From the NCBI GenBank assembly GCA_022360075.1, contig JAKSDN010000102.1, positions 1-7,671 of the forward strand: DNA of 7,671 bases, written 5' to 3'. Shown piece by piece: positions 6,429 through 7,671 of this stretch (position 1 is its first letter; every line of letters starts with the position of its first letter). Made by a program: the position numbers and the translations under genes. The notes under the pieces are model-generated. The model made no database searches. It saw nothing but the letters and a program-made list of their open reading frames with translations, and had not been told where the DNA came from. This DNA is from Kiloniellales bacterium. GTDB lineage: Bacteria > Pseudomonadota > Alphaproteobacteria > Kiloniellales > JAKSDN01.

Positions 6429-7364
6429 GCCGCGATAGCCGCCCTCGAGCAGCCTTGAGATCAGACTCTCGCCGCGCGACGCGGATTCGAGGGGGACGGC
6501 CGCGTCCAGGCGCACCCGCGTCAGGAACTGGCCCAGGCTGTCGTGGAACTGCGCGACGTCGCGAAGCTGAAAGCGGGCCCGAGGCTCGCTGGCCGGGACG
6601 ACGTCCTCGTCATCGAGGTCTTCGAGCTCATCGAGATCGTCCAGCTCGTCATCAACCTCCCGAGCACGCTCGCCGCCATCGACGGCTTCCGGCGTAAGGC
6701 GCAATCGCTCCGTCGGTACCGGATCGTCATCGCCTTCGCCCGCCAGGAGCTGGTCGAGAAGGCCGCGCAGCTCTTCGGGCACGGCGGGCACCGGGTCGGC
6801 CTCGTCAAACGCAGGCGGCGCGGTGAAGGGCTCGGAAAAGCGCAGCGAGACGTTCTGCTCGATCGACACGCTTTGGACCTGGACCGAGACCTCGCCCGTG
6901 CTGTGGTTGACGGTCAAGTCGAGCGACCGCGCGACAAGAGACAGGCTTTGACTGATGCCGGACGACGTGATCTCCGTCGTCTGCTGGGCCGCGGCAACGG
7001 CAATCTGCGCGGTGAAGTCGGCACCGCTTTTGAGGGCGACTTTAACCGGCTGGATCAGGCTCTTGGCCAGGCCCTTCGCCACATCCCTGTCGAAGCCCAT
7101 GGACTTCAGCAGGCCCTTGACGTCCTGCTTCATGGTCCTGAGCGCATCGCGAACCACGTGCTTGGCCGCCTTGGCAAAGGCGACGGGCTCGCTCCTGACG
7201 GCGCCGGCATCGTCCGGCGCGGCGCTCTTGGAGAGACCGCCGCTCTGGGCTTGGGCCGTGTGGCGCTGGGCCAACGCTTCGAGCGCCTGAGCCGGCGTCC
7301 GGCCATGGCCACCGCCATCGGGACGATGCAACGCGACAGGGGCAAAGGTTGCGGCATTCAGCAT
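6408..7364 (-). CDS. Hypothetical protein with a highly acidic three-residue repeat
   Basis: Unrecognised protein of 318 residues. The start is secure: AGGAGGAGG lies 5 nt before ATG 7364. It has no signal peptide or membrane helix, so it is probably cytoplasmic. Residues 1-60 are low-complexity. Residues 60-115 are basic and helical-looking (VKGLLKSMGFDRDVAKGLAKSLIQ). Residues 120-180 look mixed helix and strand, ending in alternating residues that suggest beta strands (GEVSVQVQSVSIEQNVSLRF). Residues 180-235 are rich in proline and acid. Residues 238-254 have 13 Asp/Glu out of 17, with Leu at every third place (241, 244, 247, 250). The last 55 residues look like an ordered helical domain (FQLRDVAQFHDSLGQFLTRVRL). 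The basic-then-acidic layout could allow self-association or binding to a basic partner, but this is speculation. It converges on the MFS gene. Confidence 0.8.
   Translation of the reverse strand: MLNAATFAPVALHRPDGGGHGRTPAQALEALAQRHTAQAQSGGLSKSAAPDDAGAVRSEPVAFAKAAKHVVRDALRTMKQDVKGLLKSMGFDRDVAKGLAKSLIQPVKVALKSGADFTAQIAVAAAQQTTEITSSGISQSLSLVARSLDLTVNHSTGEVSVQVQSVSIEQNVSLRFSEPFTAPPAFDEADPVPAVPEELRGLLDQLLAGEGDDDPVPTERLRLTPEAVDGGERAREVDDELDDLDELEDLDDEDVVPASEPRARFQLRDVAQFHDSLGQFLTRVRLDAAVPLESASRGESLISRLLEGGYRGGFDLSA
6603..6653 (-). repeat. Degenerate 9-nt tandem repeat encoding the acidic Asp/Glu-Asp/Glu-Leu run
   Basis: Within the acidic protein gene, 9-nt units related to TCATCGAGG / TCTTCGAGC / TCATCGAGA follow one another on the plus strand. 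They encode repeated acidic-acidic-Leu triplets on the minus strand. The units differ from one another, so the tract is diverged rather than a fresh slippage array. Confidence 0.5.
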
Positions 7365-7369
7365 GGGAG

Positions 7370-7378
7370 CCTCCTCCT
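7370..7378 (-). promoter_or_regulatory. Strong ribosome binding site of the acidic protein gene
   Basis: AGGAGGAGG on the minus strand, with its last base 5 nt before ATG 7364. It is the best Shine-Dalgarno in the window and implies efficient translation. Confidence 0.8.
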
Positions 7379-7512
7379 GAGGATCCTGAACTGCGTCAAC
7401 GGCGCGCCTCCGAACTGGAAAATCTCTGGCCCGCCTCGGGCGTCTACGTGACGCCGGCGACCCGGAGGCCGCCGATCATTCGAATAAACCTCAAACGTGA
7501 AGGATCTATTGC
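7379..7512. other. Intergenic region between the pentapeptide gene and the acidic protein gene
   Basis: About 135 nt with no open frame of note. The part at 7480-7512 is relatively AT-rich and could hold the promoter of the acidic protein gene. I see no convincing -35/-10 pair and no hairpin terminator for the pentapeptide gene. Confidence 0.4.
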
Positions 7513-7671
7513 TTACGCTCTATTTCCTCTCGGGCAGGCGCGCACCTTCGAGCAGCGCCTGGTCGAGGATCGCCCCTCGAGCTGCGCGTTGCGCAGGTCG
7601 GCGCCACGCAGGTCGGCACCGCTGAGATCGGCGTTGTTCATCGCCGCGCCGCGCAAATCCGCCTTCACCAG
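7513..7671 (-). CDS. Pentapeptide-repeat protein (3' end only, apparent frameshift)
   Basis: The minus strand entering at the right edge reads LVK-ADLRG-AAMNN-ADLSG-ADLRG-ADLRN-AQLEG, a clear series of A(D/N)LXX pentapeptide repeats that fold as a right-handed quadrilateral beta helix. After AQLEG the frame changes to unrelated arginine- and cysteine-rich sequence and stops at TAA (7515-7513). Reading from 7573 in the next frame restores the pattern: AILDQ-ALLEG-ARLPE-RK, then TAG (7522-7520). One extra base in the four-C run at 7573-7576 would join both parts. The function of the protein cannot be told from repeats alone. The start lies beyond the window. Confidence 0.8.
   Translation of the reverse strand: MVKADLRGAAMNNADLSGADLRGADLRNAQLEGRSSTRRCSKVRACPRGNRA

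Noticed and set aside
6543..7451. Plus-strand open frame (302 codons) opposite the acidic protein gene
   Set aside because: The minus-strand frame has a near-perfect ribosome site and sensible domain layout; the plus-strand frame has neither.

Overview
The window is high-GC, densely coded DNA that reads as chromosomal sequence from an alphaproteobacterium. The evidence is the chvI-chvG-hprK gene order, a short-form HPr kinase without the N-terminal domain, and an MmcB-type nuclease. The order may be Rhodospirillales or a relative, but that is only an impression. There are no RNA genes, insertion sequences, CRISPR arrays or phage genes, and nothing looks recently acquired.

Left part (1-2929, minus strand): a signalling operon read right to left. 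It holds a ChvI-type OmpR-family response regulator, a ChvG-type membrane histidine kinase, and the start of hprK, which runs off the left edge. ChvG/ChvI is the acid and cell-envelope stress system of alphaproteobacteria. HprK phosphorylates HPr of the regulatory (nitrogen-type) PTS, so the operon links envelope sensing to PTS-based metabolic control.

Middle part (2930-4895): a HugZ-like split-barrel/DUF2470 gene diverges from chvI and overlaps, tail to tail, an mmcB-like DNA-repair nuclease gene. Upstream of mmcB on the same strand is a small gene for a predicted tail-anchored membrane protein of unknown function. Two hairpins that compete for the same bases lie exactly at the junction of these two minus-strand genes.

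Right part (4896-7671): a divergent intergenic region with a perfect inverted repeat, then a 12-helix MFS transporter on the plus strand. It converges on an unrecognised 318-residue protein with a very acidic three-residue repeat, and a 10-bp inverted repeat spans the convergence point. At the right edge is the 3' end of a pentapeptide-repeat gene on the minus strand. Its repeat continues only after a one-base frame change in a run of four C, which is either a sequencing error or a real frameshift.

I found no convincing new multi-gene system. The points most worth a second look are the frameshifted pentapeptide gene, the competing hairpins before mmcB, and the acidic hypothetical protein. Three genes (chvI, mmcB, the tail-anchored protein) probably start inside their longest open frames.
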